Part shown: positions 11,999 through 24,044 of the stretch, in pieces | Numbering within the stretch: position 1 is the first letter of the stretch | Layout of the letters: each line of letters begins with the position of its first letter | Assembly: GCA_035048495.1 (NCBI GenBank) | Contig: CM068547.1 | Location: forward strand, 33,860,502 to 33,924,501 | Direction: 5' to 3' | DNA from: Euptelea pleiosperma | Taxonomy: Eukaryota; Streptophyta; Magnoliopsida; Ranunculales; Eupteleaceae | Length of the DNA: 64,000 bases | Notes under the pieces: generated by a model | The model's database searches: none | Told to the model about the DNA's origin: nothing | What the model saw: the letters and a program-made list of their open reading frames with translations, nothing else | Made by a program: the position numbers and the translations under genes

Positions 11999-14749
11999 TC
12001 ACCAGTAATCACCACAACTACAGGTTCCATCCTTGAACACATGAAAGCGATTGGCATCTCTAACTAAGAATTCTCTTTGCACAATCTTTGAAATATACTT
12101 GGTTACAGTGTGGCAATCCCCACAAACTCGAAGGTTCTTCATTATCTGCAATGGGGTACCAGGACTTGTATTTAACAATCCGAATGCTATTGCAAGTCTT
12201 TCACTGTGCCCACAAAGCATGTCTTTCTTTTCGTCCTCCTCAACATCGTGCAGAACAAATTTCTGATCAGCAACATAACCTTCCTTGGCCATCATACCTG
12301 CGAGTATTTCTAATAGCCGATAAATCTCTTTGGATTGTTCGACGAACCTATCCCCAGTTCCGAACACATAGACCCTGTTTCGAATCTCAATCCAGCTGCA
12401 TCCAGGTTCTTTTCTAAGTCCTCTGGCTTTCATGGTTTTCCGTATCTTCCCCACTTGATCCCACTTCCCTATAGCAGCATATACATTTGATACTAGAACA
12501 TAATACCCAGTATCATCCGAATCCAACTCAAGGATTCGTTTCGAAACACGCTCTGCGATCTGGATCCCACCCGTCACTCGACATGCACTGAGTAAAGCTC
12601 CCCAAATACTTGCATCCGGCTTCAAAGGCATTGCAAGGATGAACTTCTCCGCTTCTGCTAAAAGACCAGATCGAGATAGAAGATCGACTACACAAGCATA
12701 GTGTTCAATCCTAGGCTCAAAGTTGTAGATTTTCTTCATTCGGTCAAAGCATGCCAAACCTTCTTCTACCAAACCCGAATGGCTACAGGCATAAATAACA
12801 GCAACAAAAGCGATGTGGTCTGGGATAGTACCCGTTGCCTCCATCTCCGCAAAAGCTCTCAAAGCTTTCTTGCCTTGACCGTACATCCCATAGGCAGATA
12901 TCAGTGCAGTCCATGTAACTACGTCCTTCGCTTCCATGTGGTTGAATACACAGAAAGCGTTCTCTAAACTGCCACATTGGGTGTACATCTCGATCAGTGC
13001 ATTCCCTATTGGCACATCTGATTCAAACCCAAATTTGAGAATGCAACCATGGATCTCTTTCCCTTGTTGTTTTGTTGCCAGGAAAGAACATGCAGGCAAG
13101 ATCCCTAGCATTGTAGCCGCATCTGGTGTAATGCCCTCAGTCCTCATTCGGCTTATCATTTTCAATCCTAAACTACAATCCCCAGATCGAACACATCCAG
13201 AAACAATGGTATTCCATGTTACCCTGTCTCGGGTATTCATTTCCTCAAACTCTTTCAGTGCATCCTCTATGCTACCACATTTTGCATAGACATCGACAAG
13301 TGCGTTGCTCACGATCAGATTTGAATTGAACCCCATTTTAGTTATATTACAATGGAGTTCCTTCCCCTGGCTTAAGTCTACTAATTGAGTACACATTGAC
13401 AGGAGCATTACATGAGTGACAGAATCGGGTTTCAATTCCATCTTATTCATCAACTTAAAAAGCTCCATCCCTTCATCATAACATTCCTTTTGAATATAAC
13501 CATTTATCAAAGAATTCCATGATACTGAATCTCTACACATCATTCCCTCAAATACATCCTGCGAAGCTTGTAAATCTCCACACTTTGAGTACATCGTTAT
13601 GAGAATGTTCCCTGCCGTTGTATCACATTCATACCCATTTCTCTTCATGTATTCATGAACAAATCTTCCCCGTTCCAGGTCTTCCATGTGACCACAAGCA
13701 TGGAGAACAGCCGTGATTGTTAAGAGATCCGGTTTGAATCTAATCACCATCTCTTGAAACAGCTCGATCGCATCCGCAAACACCCCCAATTGCGAGTACC
13801 CACAAATCATGGTGTTCCATGAGATGACGTCTCTCTCACCCATCTCATCAAAGACTCTTCTAGCATCTGTCAAAATGTCAAATTTACAGTACATAGAAAG
13901 AAGCCCATTGTCCACTAGTCTATCCTTCTCCACCCCAATCTTATGGACAAGGCCATGAATTATCTGGCCTTCTTTGATAGCAACCAGGCTTCCACATGCA
14001 GGTAAAACACTAGACATTGTGAAAGAATCCGGATTCATACCAACCATTCTTGATTGGTAATAAATCTCTAAAGCTTGGACCCATTCTCCATTACCGCTGT
14101 ACCCAGAAATCAGACTATTCCAAGAAACAACATCTCTGTGAGGCATTTCTTCAAACACATTACGAGCTTCTTCCAAACAACCAAATCTTGCATACATATC
14201 GATTAAAGAATTACCGATAAACAAATCTGAGCCAAAACCCATTTCCAAGACAGAATCATGAACAATTGTACCCATCTCGAAATCTGATAAACCTGCACAA
14301 GCATTGATAACCGAAGGGAAAGTGAAACTGTCGGGTCGTAACTTCAATTTGAGCATTTCGGAGTAGAAACCCAAAGCTTCAGAGAACATCCCATTCTGGG
14401 TAAGTGCTCTTATGATGGAATTCCACAAAAATACGTTCTTTGGTTGCGAAACTCGACAGAAAACCGATCGAGAGGCGATCGGATCTCGGAATTGAGCGTA
14501 CTTGCTTATAAGTTTACCGCAGAAGAAGACTGATTGGTGGAGTCCAGAAGTGATGATTAGTGAATGAATTTCGTTGATTCGTTGAAGAGTTGTTGCAGTA
14601 GATAGAGACTTGGAGATCGAAGAAGGGAGGATTTCTTGTTTTTGTTCGCAAAAACTGCGAATTGTGCAGTGTTTTAACGGGGTTTGGGAGTAGTGCACGA
14701 GACATGTTTTCAGACGTAAACGTAACAGATGATCCAGCTTGGGAACCAA
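11999..14749 (-). CDS. PLS-class pentatricopeptide repeat protein with DYW domain
   Basis: A 916-residue intronless protein. The N terminus is basic and Ser/Thr-rich with almost no acidic residues, as expected of an organelle presequence. From about residue 60 to 750 there are tandem P, L and S pentatricopeptide repeats (W-N-S-L-I-S-G-Y and G-N-A-L-I-E-M-Y type cores), then E and E+ motifs, then a DYW deaminase domain ending exactly in D-Y-W at 914-916. Zinc-site residues are intact: H848-S-E850, C876-x2-C879-H880 and C910-S-C912. In this family such proteins bind organelle transcripts and carry out C-to-U editing. The closest match I recall is Arabidopsis At3g03580 (PCMP-H23); that is family knowledge, not a search. 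The first ATG is used because it gives the targeting-like leader. It is head-to-head with the nuclease-like gene, 356 bp between start codons. Confidence 0.95.
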   Translation of the reverse strand: MVPKLDHLLRLRLKTCLVHYSQTPLKHCTIRSFCEQKQEILPSSISKSLSTATTLQRINEIHSLIITSGLHQSVFFCGKLISKYAQFRDPIASRSVFCRVSQPKNVFLWNSIIRALTQNGMFSEALGFYSEMLKLKLRPDSFTFPSVINACAGLSDFEMGTIVHDSVLEMGFGSDLFIGNSLIDMYARFGCLEEARNVFEEMPHRDVVSWNSLISGYSGNGEWVQALEIYYQSRMVGMNPDSFTMSSVLPACGSLVAIKEGQIIHGLVHKIGVEKDRLVDNGLLSMYCKFDILTDARRVFDEMGERDVISWNTMICGYSQLGVFADAIELFQEMVIRFKPDLLTITAVLHACGHMEDLERGRFVHEYMKRNGYECDTTAGNILITMYSKCGDLQASQDVFEGMMCRDSVSWNSLINGYIQKECYDEGMELFKLMNKMELKPDSVTHVMLLSMCTQLVDLSQGKELHCNITKMGFNSNLIVSNALVDVYAKCGSIEDALKEFEEMNTRDRVTWNTIVSGCVRSGDCSLGLKMISRMRTEGITPDAATMLGILPACSFLATKQQGKEIHGCILKFGFESDVPIGNALIEMYTQCGSLENAFCVFNHMEAKDVVTWTALISAYGMYGQGKKALRAFAEMEATGTIPDHIAFVAVIYACSHSGLVEEGLACFDRMKKIYNFEPRIEHYACVVDLLSRSGLLAEAEKFILAMPLKPDASIWGALLSACRVTGGIQIAERVSKRILELDSDDTGYYVLVSNVYAAIGKWDQVGKIRKTMKARGLRKEPGCSWIEIRNRVYVFGTGDRFVEQSKEIYRLLEILAGMMAKEGYVADQKFVLHDVEEDEKKDMLCGHSERLAIAFGLLNTSPGTPLQIMKNLRVCGDCHTVTKYISKIVQREFLVRDANRFHVFKDGTCSCGDYW

Positions 14750-15105
14750 TGCTTCCTATTCTGATCTACGGTCCAGCCACAGTAGAATATATAGCACCCA
14801 TTTCCATCCATCTGGTCCGTTAGAAGTCTAAGATCATTCGGATCAGATTATTGCGTGCCACGTGTACGGTCAACATATAAAGATGGGGCTTAGGCTTCGT
14901 TCAACGTATACACTAGGCTTCCTTTAAAATGACCGGCAAAACCCTTAAAACCCACTCAATAGTGTAAGACAGTTCGAACTTTGAATGAACGAAACTGCTA
15001 GGGTTTAAGAATCGAGACCTATTTAGTTGGCTCATTTGATTTCATCCAAAACTAGGGTTTCTTCTCGAAAACCCTAGTTTTTTTAGATGTTCATCCGATT
15101 TCCGA
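14750..15105. promoter_or_regulatory. Shared upstream region of two divergent genes
   Basis: Only 356 bp separate the start codons of the PPR gene (minus) and the nuclease-like gene (plus), so both promoters must lie here or overlap. It includes a short inverted pair AAACTAGGGTTTCTTC / GAAAACCCTAGTTTT at 15050-15082; AAACCCTA words are the telo-box type common upstream of plant housekeeping genes. Confidence 0.5.
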
Positions 15106-16444
15106 ATGCTGCTCACGAGGATTAGCTCCTCTACAAGCTTCGTTTACAGAGGATTCTTCTTAAGGTTAGCTGCTTCCTCTTTCATTCACCTAATCTCTTT
15201 CAGTATTTTCTCATCAAATTTTGATTACTATTACGGTTTCTCACATCTCGGCTTTTCTTTTTATACGTGTTTCATTCGATCGAAATACTAAAGTTTTGAT
15301 TTTGAGTGTTAATTATCAGTGTTTCTTCTGACATTATTTGTTTTTCTTGCATAATTTGAATCTTTCAACCTGAATTGATCTTTTTCTTGTGTTAATGAAT
15401 AATCTTTTTTTTTTCCTGATCAGTGAAGGACTTGTATGTTGTTTGGCTCTCATTGTTCAACCACCAACATATTACAAGACCCAGAATGGCCATACACCAT
15501 ATAGTGAGATTTGCCGTCATCCCTTTAGAAGAGATTTACGCTTTTTCGGTCATTCAGCAGAGGTCTCAACCTCTCCAGTTCTGCAATCTAGATGCCTGCA
15601 GCACTGGTTCAAAAACTGGCATGAACTAAGAAAGAATAAACTGACTGCAAGCACTTTTGGAGGGGCCATTGGGTTCTGGCCTCGCCGAAGAGTCCAGCTG
15701 TGGCTAGAGAAGCTTGGGGCAATTGAGCCTTTCACCGGGAACTTGGCGACCTCTTGGAACAATATCAAAGAAGAGGAAGCGCTTGAAAGGTATAAGCTGA
15801 TAACAGGAAATACCGTCTCTTTTCCTGAATTTCAGCTCTACGGTAAGAAGAATCCCGAAGACAACTGGCTTGCAGCTTCACCAGATGGGGTGGTGGACCG
15901 GGCCTTTTATGGGTTGCCTTCGCGTGGGGTTCTGGAGATTAAGTGCCCATTTTTTGACGGAGATAGGGAAAGAGCTTACCCGTGGTCACGGATCCCTCTT
16001 TATTGCATCCCACAAGCTCAGGGGTTAATGGAGATATTGGACAGGGATTGGATGGATTTCTATGTCTGGACTCTTAATGGGAGTAGTTTATTCAGATTAC
16101 ATAGAGACCGGGAATACTGGGAGCTGATGAAAATAGCTCTATCTGATTTCTGGTGGAAGCACGTCCAGCCTGCGAGGGAGCTGCGCAGTAAGTCTCCGAC
16201 CACGAATCCCCTCACTCAGATGAGATCACTCAAGCCAGCACCCAGGCACGAACACTCTGGGGCAATTGTTTATGCAAGCAAATGCTTGGTTGATGACTCC
16301 ATGTTATTGATGCGAGAAATACATGGGAAATTGCAAACTGAGGCATCTTGGGATTTTCCTGAATTGAGATTTGATGCAACTGAGGAAGCAGGCATTGGGA
16401 AAATGAGACGGCATTGGTTGAGAAGGAGAGAACCAGATGTGTAG
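15106..16444 (+). CDS. YqaJ/PD-(D/E)XK exonuclease-like protein, organelle-type leader
   Basis: Two exons: 15106-15164 and 15424-16444, giving 359 residues. The donor AAG|GTTAGC and acceptor GATCAG|T join in frame, and the spliced N terminus (M-L-L-T-R-I-S-S-S-T-S-F-V-Y-R) looks like a mitochondrial or plastid presequence. Without splicing, the long frame would start inside the intron with a hydrophobic leader, which I think is an artefact. The core is a PD-(D/E)XK fold: an N-terminal R-K-N-K-L-T-A-S-T-F-G-G helix, S-P-D-G with D174, and L-E-I-K with E191 and K193, then a Q-A-Q-G-L-M-E-I helix. These are the metal-binding and catalytic positions of YqaJ/lambda-exonuclease-like enzymes. The match I recall is the Arabidopsis 'restriction endonuclease type II-like' family (At1g67660), similar in length. 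Substrate and role are unproven; organellar DNA processing is inference. Confidence 0.88.
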
Positions 16445-19229
16445 GTTTGGGCTTCTAAAACTCTGAAAATGTGAATTAAAATGGAGTTCTTTGAACCATT
16501 GGAGCTGAGTAATGGAGAAATATGGGAAAACAGAGTTAGAGCACTGACAAGTTTGAAACAGACAAAAAAGTAACATGAATGTGTTTCTCTTTGACAGATG
16601 AGTTGGAAAACCAGTCCTCCACATAATCTACTATAGAAGATAAGTACATTCATCTATACAGTGGCATGAGAGGCAAAAGTTCTTTCTTTCGCCAACAGAA
16701 GGGATGATTCTTGATCTCTCCGGAAGTTATGAAAGGAGTTTTATTTGAAGCTATTTAGGCATTGGGCGGAGAATTGAGTTTCTGGAGTGAATAGGAGTGT
16801 TAAGAACGGTTATGAGGGATCAAGAAAAGGGCAAAAACTAATGAGTGTAAGCTTCCGTATTGTTTGAATTTTGTTTATACAGTTTTACTTCTTCTAAGGT
16901 ACAACAGTCAGGACTTCCATCATGTTCTACCGCTGTCCTGATGACATAGGATCCGAGGACCCACTGTTTCATAGGTCCCACCAAGGAGATCTCCTTTCTG
17001 AATGTTGGCTGGATTGTGTCATCTTAGCTATTGCGATCTATCGCAGTTCTCTGGAAATCCAGGAAAAAGAGAATCTCTAGATCAGATGATTAGGATTATC
17101 AGACCTGGAAAGTTTGATATAGGACATCTCCTTTGTGGGATCCATCAATGTCATACCCATTTGCATATGTGGTATACAGCACAGGTAGGTCAGGACTTAG
17201 GTTTGACATCCAACTCCCTGGCCTAAATGTTCCCCTTCTGTTTATATGTCTCATCTTGTAGATAATGTTTTCTCCTAAAATTGTATGGATTCTAACTTTT
17301 TTTTACAATTTGAAACTGAACTTGCAGATATAATCTTCTGAACACTTCTTGTATTCGTTGTTAGTTTTCAGTTGTTAAAGTACCTTTGTGATGTTTTGCA
17401 TCAAAATGAATGAAATTAACATGTTCAACTCCCCCTCCACTTCTGAAGGACTGAATTGTGCAAAACTATTGCATCTCCAGACCAAAGTGTAGTAACTCTT
17501 GACACACATACTCAAGTGGCCCAAGTCCGAGGTGATCTAGTACTCATTTGAGTACTCAATCAAGTTTCTTGAGCTTAAAAACCCCATGCTTTGATCTGCT
17601 TTTCTAATTGTCAGTATTCAGTTGACTTTCTCAAACTATCCAGTAGATTTTATTTTCTTCATGTTTTAAAAAGGTCCAATGTCTCTTAGTTTGTTTCATG
17701 TATTGATTGAGATGGATCATGTATGTAGGGCTCTAAGTAGTTGAGTGAGTTGTTTTAAGCTTTTTCATATTTTTGTAAGTAGAACTAAAAGTTTGCATAT
17801 ACTTGCTGTATTCTCTTGCAGACTCTTGGAAGAATAATGGATTGCATTAAGAGTTCAGTTGAAGATTTGAACCTACTTGAGAGGTTTGTTGCTGTCTTTA
17901 TTTATCTTTATTTATTTATTTGTTTTTTTATTTACAGGTTAAGCTAGGTTCAGACCCTTTTAGGCTCTGTATGGTTTGTCAGAAAACATATCTGGAAAAT
18001 GGTTTTCTCTGGAAAATGTGGATTTTCCCTTGTTTGGTGAGGTGGAAAAATGATCAGGTTGAAATTAGTTTTGTTTTACTCTGTTTTGTGTTTGTGATAT
18101 TTTAGTGCGAAAATATTTCCGCACGATGTCTTCTTGTCCTCAACTTGGGCTTCAACGGTTGTAGCTATTCTTATTCTTATTCTTCTTCGTCCTTCGCACA
18201 TTCTTCCTCCAAATTGTACCCTTCTCACTATCCCATTCAATGCTGGTCTTCTCCTCCATCACTAGCAAATCATGCTTTCTCTCTCATGGACTTATTGACT
18301 AATTTTTTCTCCTTTTCTCTCTGTTACAGACCATCGCCCCAATCTTGTCTAGGACTCCGGGCAGTCTTTTCCATTACCCGCGACTCAGGTAGTCTCTCTC
18401 TCTGTCCCTTAAAAATATTTTTTCAATTCCTCTTTTTTTTTGTTGATTTTATGTTTATATTTTCTTCTACTGAATATTCTAAGGTTTGTGTTCTTACATA
18501 AAAAAAAGCTATTTTTGTTTCATTTTCCTGTGCGTCCCAATTATTCTGGCTCGTCTGATGAGTTCTATGATGGGAGAAATTGCAGTTGTTAGCTTCTTAA
18601 TTCCTTCTTTGATTTGTGGCCATTTTTATGATGACTGGAGTCGATTCATCTTCCTTTCTGATTCACTTTATTTATCTTCAAAAACTTGTTTAAAGCAGTA
18701 GATTTGACATAATCTAGAAAAAAAAGAGTACTTCCATCGGCCTTTTTCAATTTCTCAACTTTGTTTGAAAAAATAGCCCATTTTCTCCAGAAGTGTTCTC
18801 AAGTACCTCATAACATTCATTATTGTTTTTATTACTATCTTTTTTTTATGTTATTTGGAGGCCCTATGGCTTATATCAATAACCTTTTTCACTAATTGGT
18901 TGTGATTAAAAGAAGTTCTTTAGTATCAAGTTATAAAACGTAGACACAACTGGAATGTATTTATAAGAAAGGGTTTTAAAGTGGTCCATAAAAAAGAAAG
19001 AAAGGGTTTTAAAGTAGGAAATCTGATTATCTTAGGTACCGGCCATACCTAAGCCGAGGACAGTAGATAATAAATGCTAGGTTTGTGGTTCACTTTTGAC
19101 CATATTCGATTCATGTTGCGAACCTGATGTAGTGCAACCAGGGGGTCCTTCATCTAAGGTTTTGGGGCAAAATCCAAATCTAAATAGTTTAAGAAGAGGC
19201 GGGATCTTTTTAGGAATTTTGGGTTTCTT
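16445..19229. other. Gene-free stretch between the nuclease-like gene and the LINE
   Basis: The first few hundred bases are probably 3' UTR. 16960-17150 has an inverted pair (AGGTCCCACCAAGGAGATC facing GGACATCTCCTTTGTGGGATCC-type sequence), probably a decayed MITE. 17900-18120 carries phrases seen at hAT-type MITE ends. Open frames at 17920-18105 and 18145-18501 are low-complexity (Ser/Tyr-rich) and I do not call them genes. Confidence 0.5.
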
Positions 19230-21090
19230 AAAGGTGTTTTTACTATTATCCCCCATTTTGGTCATCATTGTGGTGGAGGCGCTGGGTAGCATGGTTACTC
19301 GAGCAGTGAGCATGGGTGAAGTGGATGGTTTTACCGTTGTTACAGGGGTTCCAGCCATATCCCATCTCCAGTTTGCGGATGACACGTTAGTCTTTCTTTG
19401 GCCCTCGATCTCTCAGATGCGGTTCCTTAGAGGTCTTCTTGCTTGCTTTGAAGTGGTGTCTGGGTTACGGGTGAATTTGTACAAAAGCAAGGTGTATGGG
19501 GTGGGGGAGGTGGAGAATCTTTCAGGCTTGACTAAAGTCTGATGCTCTTAAGTGTCGTATTGAAAGCTTGCCCACGAACTACATGGGACTTCCTTTGGGG
19601 TCGAACTACAAATCTAAGGCGTTGTGGGAGCCTGTGCTGGAATGCTTCAGGAGGAGGCTTTCGTCGTGGAAAAGTAGATATTTATCGAAAGGGGGCAAGC
19701 TGGTATTGCTTAACAGTACTCTTACTAGTTTACATATTTATTCTATGTCCTTGTTCACCACCCCGAGCAGTGTGGCGCTCGCTTTGGAAAAGCTCACGAG
19801 GGACTTCTTGTGGCATGACAGGTTGGATAATCGCAAGATGCATTTGGTGGATGGAAATCAGTGTGTCAGGCTAAGGACATGGGAGGGATGGGGATTAAGA
19901 AGATCAAAGTTATAAATCAAGTAAATGGTTATGCAGATTTGGCGAGGAGTTCGATAGCCTGTGGAGGATGGCCATTGGGGGAAAATATGGGATCTCATAT
20001 TTTGGGTGGGAGAGTAGAATAGGCAATGGCTGGTTGTAGTGTCTAGAAAGGAATTGTGAAGCTTTTGGGGGAGTTTGCGAGGGGAATCCAGTATGCAACA
20101 GGGGTGGGGAATAGGATTCGATTCTGGGAGGATATTTGATGTGGAGAGGCTTCTTTAAGTATTGAATTCCCAGAGCTGTATTCTCTTTCCGACAGGAAGA
20201 ACCGGCCTACTCAGGAGTGTGTCATTAGCAGAATGGAGGTTATAGGGTGGTTGGATTTAGGAGAAATCTCAACGATTCAGAGATTGAGCCATTGTCTAGA
20301 CTTTTTTGTCACTTGCACAACGTCCATATGGCCCTAATGGTCCAAGATAGAAGGGTTTGGGTCTAGACCAAAGGCGGTTCCTTTACGGTTCATTGCTTCT
20401 ATGAGGCGTTGTACAACTCTCCTGGTACTGACTTTCCTACTTCCTTGGTCTGGAAGCTTCGGATCCCAATCAAGGTTGCTTTCTTCGTGTGGGCGACTGC
20501 TGTGGATAAGATTCTAACAATGGATCATTTGAGATCTAGGGGCTTCTTTATTGTGGATTACTGCTGAATGTGTAGACACAATGGTGAATCCGTCAACCAT
20601 CTTTTATGATTTTATCGCATTGTGACATGGCCAGGGAGGTTTGGTTCATGTTTATGTTGGAGTTCGGGATGAACTGGGTGATGCCGGAGTCCCTCATGGA
20701 GATTTTGCTCAGTTGGCGCTCTTCCATTTTTTTCTCAGAGAGGAAGGATTCTTTGGAGGCTTCTTCCGTTTGTGATTGTATGGGGGTTATGGAAGGATAG
20801 AAACTAGAGAGTCTTTGAGGATAAAAGCGAGGAGCTGCCAGCGATTATTCTCAATATTAATGGGCTGGTCTTCTTGTGGTCTAAATTGTTCTCAGAATGT
20901 CGTGGACTATTCTTTGAAGACTTTCTGTTTAGATGAGATACTCTTTGTACTGGGGAGGGATGACCTTTGTGCTTTGTTTGATTGTCTTTGTTTTTTGGGC
21001 TTAGCCCTGTGATGGTCACCTCGACCTCACTTTCTTTGTTGTTTTTGGCTCTAGCCTCGTTTTTAATAAAATTTATACTTCTAAAAAAAA
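19230..21090 (+). mobile_element. LINE (L1-type), 5'-truncated and frame-shifted
   Basis: The plus strand encodes the later part of a plant L1 reverse transcriptase. L-S-P-I-L-V-I-I-V-V-E-A-L leads to the catalytic F-A-D-D at 19372-19383. After a frame change near 19545-19570 comes Y-M-G-L-P-L-G and W-K-S-R-Y-L-S-K-G-G-K (19570-19830), then the zf-RVT region with W-K-L-R-I-P-I-K near 20450. Stops and shifts interrupt every part. It ends in an AATAAA-containing stretch and a run of A at about 21083-21090, the usual LINE tail. It is not able to move. Confidence 0.85.
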
Positions 21091-21094
21091 GGTG

Positions 21095-21096
<2 letters not shown>

Positions 21097-21126
<30 letters not shown>
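21097..21126. repeat. (TA)n microsatellite
   Basis: Fifteen or so TA units directly after the LINE poly(A) tail, probably grown from the tail junction. Confidence 0.9.
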
Positions 21127-21129
<3 letters not shown>

Positions 21130-22899
21130 TAATGCCAAGCATATACTACCATTGCAAAGCTATCGTAGAACAACTTGGAATGATTTTGACAAGGAAGAAG
21201 ACTGAAAATTGTCTGAAAATATTTAAAAAAAAATATAAGTGGATTGTATTATGGAAGAACATAGTGGTTTTGAATGGGACAATATTGGGAATATGGTAAT
21301 TTCAGCGGATGCTGTGTTGAATGATTTATTTTAAGTTGATAATATTATCTAAAATGACGTGTTTTTCACAGGCACCAGAGCTTCACCATTTCGACTAAAA
21401 TCCATAAAGATAATGAGAACATAGGTTGGATGCCATAGATGAACCCAAAAAGCGATCATTTCCGCCACACAATTGAGTCATCATGGGAAGAAAACGTGTA
21501 CCTTGGATGTTGTGAAAGTAATGGAAGTGATGAGTACAAAAATTGAAACTTTGGCTCAGGCAATAGTTGGAGGGTTGTTAAAGTGGTAATAGTTGGAGTG
21601 ATTAGTTTAGGAAGATTTCTCATTGAACCATTATACATTATACTATGTTTTGGATTTATGGATGATTCTATTGTGTGGCTAGAATACATTGTGTTGTTAT
21701 TTTGGATGTTTTATGAATAATTTGTGAACTTAAAAGTGCTTAGATTACTTCTTTCTAGATCATGGATGGTGTTTTATTGCATGGCTAGAATACTAATTTC
21801 AGTTATTATTATGTTTTATGTTCTAATTGCAATTGAGCTACTTCTTGATGGCAGTTTGAGATGTTTATTTGCTTCATATTTTATAAATGTTAGTTAATTT
21901 TTTTTTGCATAGATTTAGCTTATGCTTACATAAAAGAAAACTATGGCAGAGAGAATTCGATCTCTCAAATGGTCAGATGAAATGTGGACATTTGCCTCAT
22001 AGAAACATGGTTAAAAAGAACCTTGGCATGTTTAGGGTTTGACAAACACGAAATAAATCGACTGAAATCATTAAAGGCAGATCATCATGCTGTAAATAGG
22101 CTCATTTGATATAATTGGATTTGGATGGGATCAGAATAGGAATATGGTCTTTGTAGAAGAAGAAACATGGAATGTATATATTTAGGTATTTTGAACATCT
22201 ATTTTTAAATGATACACACGTTGATCTTGTCTGTGTTAGGCCTGCTAACCCGACCTACAATTCATACAGGTGCACATTAGGGCGGCACGTACCAGGACGA
22301 AGACCTTTGAGTGGTTGGGATACTATTCGGCAAAGTGGCGTTTGTCAGGATTTAGATGGGTTTCTCAGTTAATTGACGGGACATATAGATGAGGACGGTT
22401 TTGTACAATAATCTGATTTTCTTACAATTTTTTTTTCAATTTGGTAAGTAACAGATTAAATGAAGTTTGCGATATTTACTTCATATATATGATAGAACGA
22501 CATATTAGAAAGTGGAATATTTTCGGGCAAGTTTTCTAACCAAACATGACAATTTCAGGGACAATTTTGGGTTGCACTTTGTCATGCACACTTCCTTTCA
22601 CAAGGATTTACCCGTGCGGCACTCGGTCACGTCCTGGTATACGAGTCAGCCTTGCTCGGTTGCTCCAGGTTGCTGCCTAGATCACAATGAAACAAGCAAA
22701 CACAATACACAGGATGGAACAAGAATCAATGATTGGTTTATTAATGGAATTGAAAGACAATACAACCTAAATCTAGGACAGGGGAGCAAGGGATGTGAGA
22801 ATGTGCCAAGGGGTCAGGCGCAAGCTTCACTCTATTACAACACCTACCTCTCCTATAAAGAGTACATTAAACCTTTGGTAGGTGGGGAGAAGGAAACAT
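21127..22899. other. Gene-free stretch
   Basis: No gene recognised. 22276-22300 holds GGGCGGCACGTACC, which on the minus strand resembles a Helitron 3' end (palindromic GC-rich word, then CTAA before T). 22560-22900 has some open frame but no recognisable motif. Confidence 0.4.
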
Positions 22900-23212
22900 C
22901 AAAAGTGGAGGCCAATCATACTGGCCTACTGACCTAATGATTATCACTTTCTGGGCCTATGCACCGAAAATTAGCCTGATTGGTGATTTCTAACAGATGG
23001 ATATGAACATTTTTTCACCACGGGCTAATGGAACAGGCCTATGGATGAGTTCTAAGTCCATGATGAAAAATGGCTCAAATTCAATGGCTAGAAATCACCA
23101 ATCAGGCTGATTTTTGTTGCGGAGGTCCACGAAGGGATGGGTTAAACATTCGAGGGTGCATAGGGGGGAATGAATGTGCCATGTGTTGTATTCTGGTGAC
23201 AAAACCTTTGCA
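22900..23212. mobile_element. MITE, family 2, degraded copy
   Basis: The family core is present as facing arms: TTAGCCTGATTGGTGATTTC near 22970 and GAAATCACCAATCAGGCTGA near 23090, then the outer arm GTGCCATGTG. The left outer arm is eroded. See 32430-32809 for the best-preserved copy. Confidence 0.55.
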
Positions 23213-23399
23213 GACTAGTTCTTCTTGGGCTGTACAATTAAACTTATATGGGAATCCTACACAATTCATTGGCAGTAGGCAGCGATCTAGTGAGGCATCC
23301 TTTGACCTGATCCTTTTCCAATTGAGCTGGGATCACCTTAGAAAGAGAATGGGAAGAGATTTAAAGCTATTAGGGATTTACTATTTTGTGTAATATATC

Positions 23400-23480
23400 A
23401 AGGGTCGGACTCCAGGGACCCCCATTTTTGACCCCCACTTTGGCGTACCCACTTTGACTGAGAAAATGCCATTTTTTGTT
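23400..23480. mobile_element. MITE, family 1, single terminal arm
   Basis: AGGGTCGGACTCCAGGGACC followed by CCCATTTTTGACCCCC matches the left terminus of family 1 (57374-57588). The opposite arm is not found nearby, so this is a truncated copy. Confidence 0.5.
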
Positions 23481-24044
23481 ATACTCCAGCGTAGAGGACC
23501 AGATGTAATGTACTAAACACTTAAGAATGCCCACCAATTTTTTAGCTTTTCCAAAGCTTGACGGAATGTACTAAACACTTCTAGAGCCTCATTTATACAC
23601 AATTATCAAGCTTTCAACAATCTCTGCCACATGAATCCAAGGGGGTCGGTTTAGATTTTTGCACCAAAAAGAACACAATACCCTTCTTGCTTTCTTTTGG
23701 GTTTCACCCAAGGATTCTTAGTTAACACGACCAAACCCCACCGTGTGCCCATGCATTCTTGATTAATTTCTCAAACATCAAACCTCATGCCCATGGTCAA
23801 AACCCATGACAAACATATAATCCACAACCACAATCACAATCACATAGAACAATATAGGATGCAAGACAAACATGAGGATATAAAAAAATATCAATTCTCA
23901 AAATTTGTTAAAAATGGGTCTCAAACTTAAAATCGATAAAAAAAAATCATAACTCAAGATCCATAAAAACGACTGTGCTGTGATCAGCTTCGCTCACTGC
24001 CACAGCATGCAGTGAGCGAAGGTTTACTCATGAGGCAGGTTAAT

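Noticed and set aside
12051..13289. Several open frames on the plus strand opposite the PPR gene
   Set aside because: They are antisense shadows of the intact minus-strand PPR frame, with no family features.
15389..15423. Hydrophobic start of the nuclease-like gene within the intron
   Set aside because: It crosses a strong splice acceptor (GATCAG at 15423), and a better in-frame first exon exists at 15106-15164.
18145..18501. 118-codon Ser/Tyr-rich frame
   Set aside because: Low-complexity composition from TTCTTATTC repeats, no motifs, no splice context.
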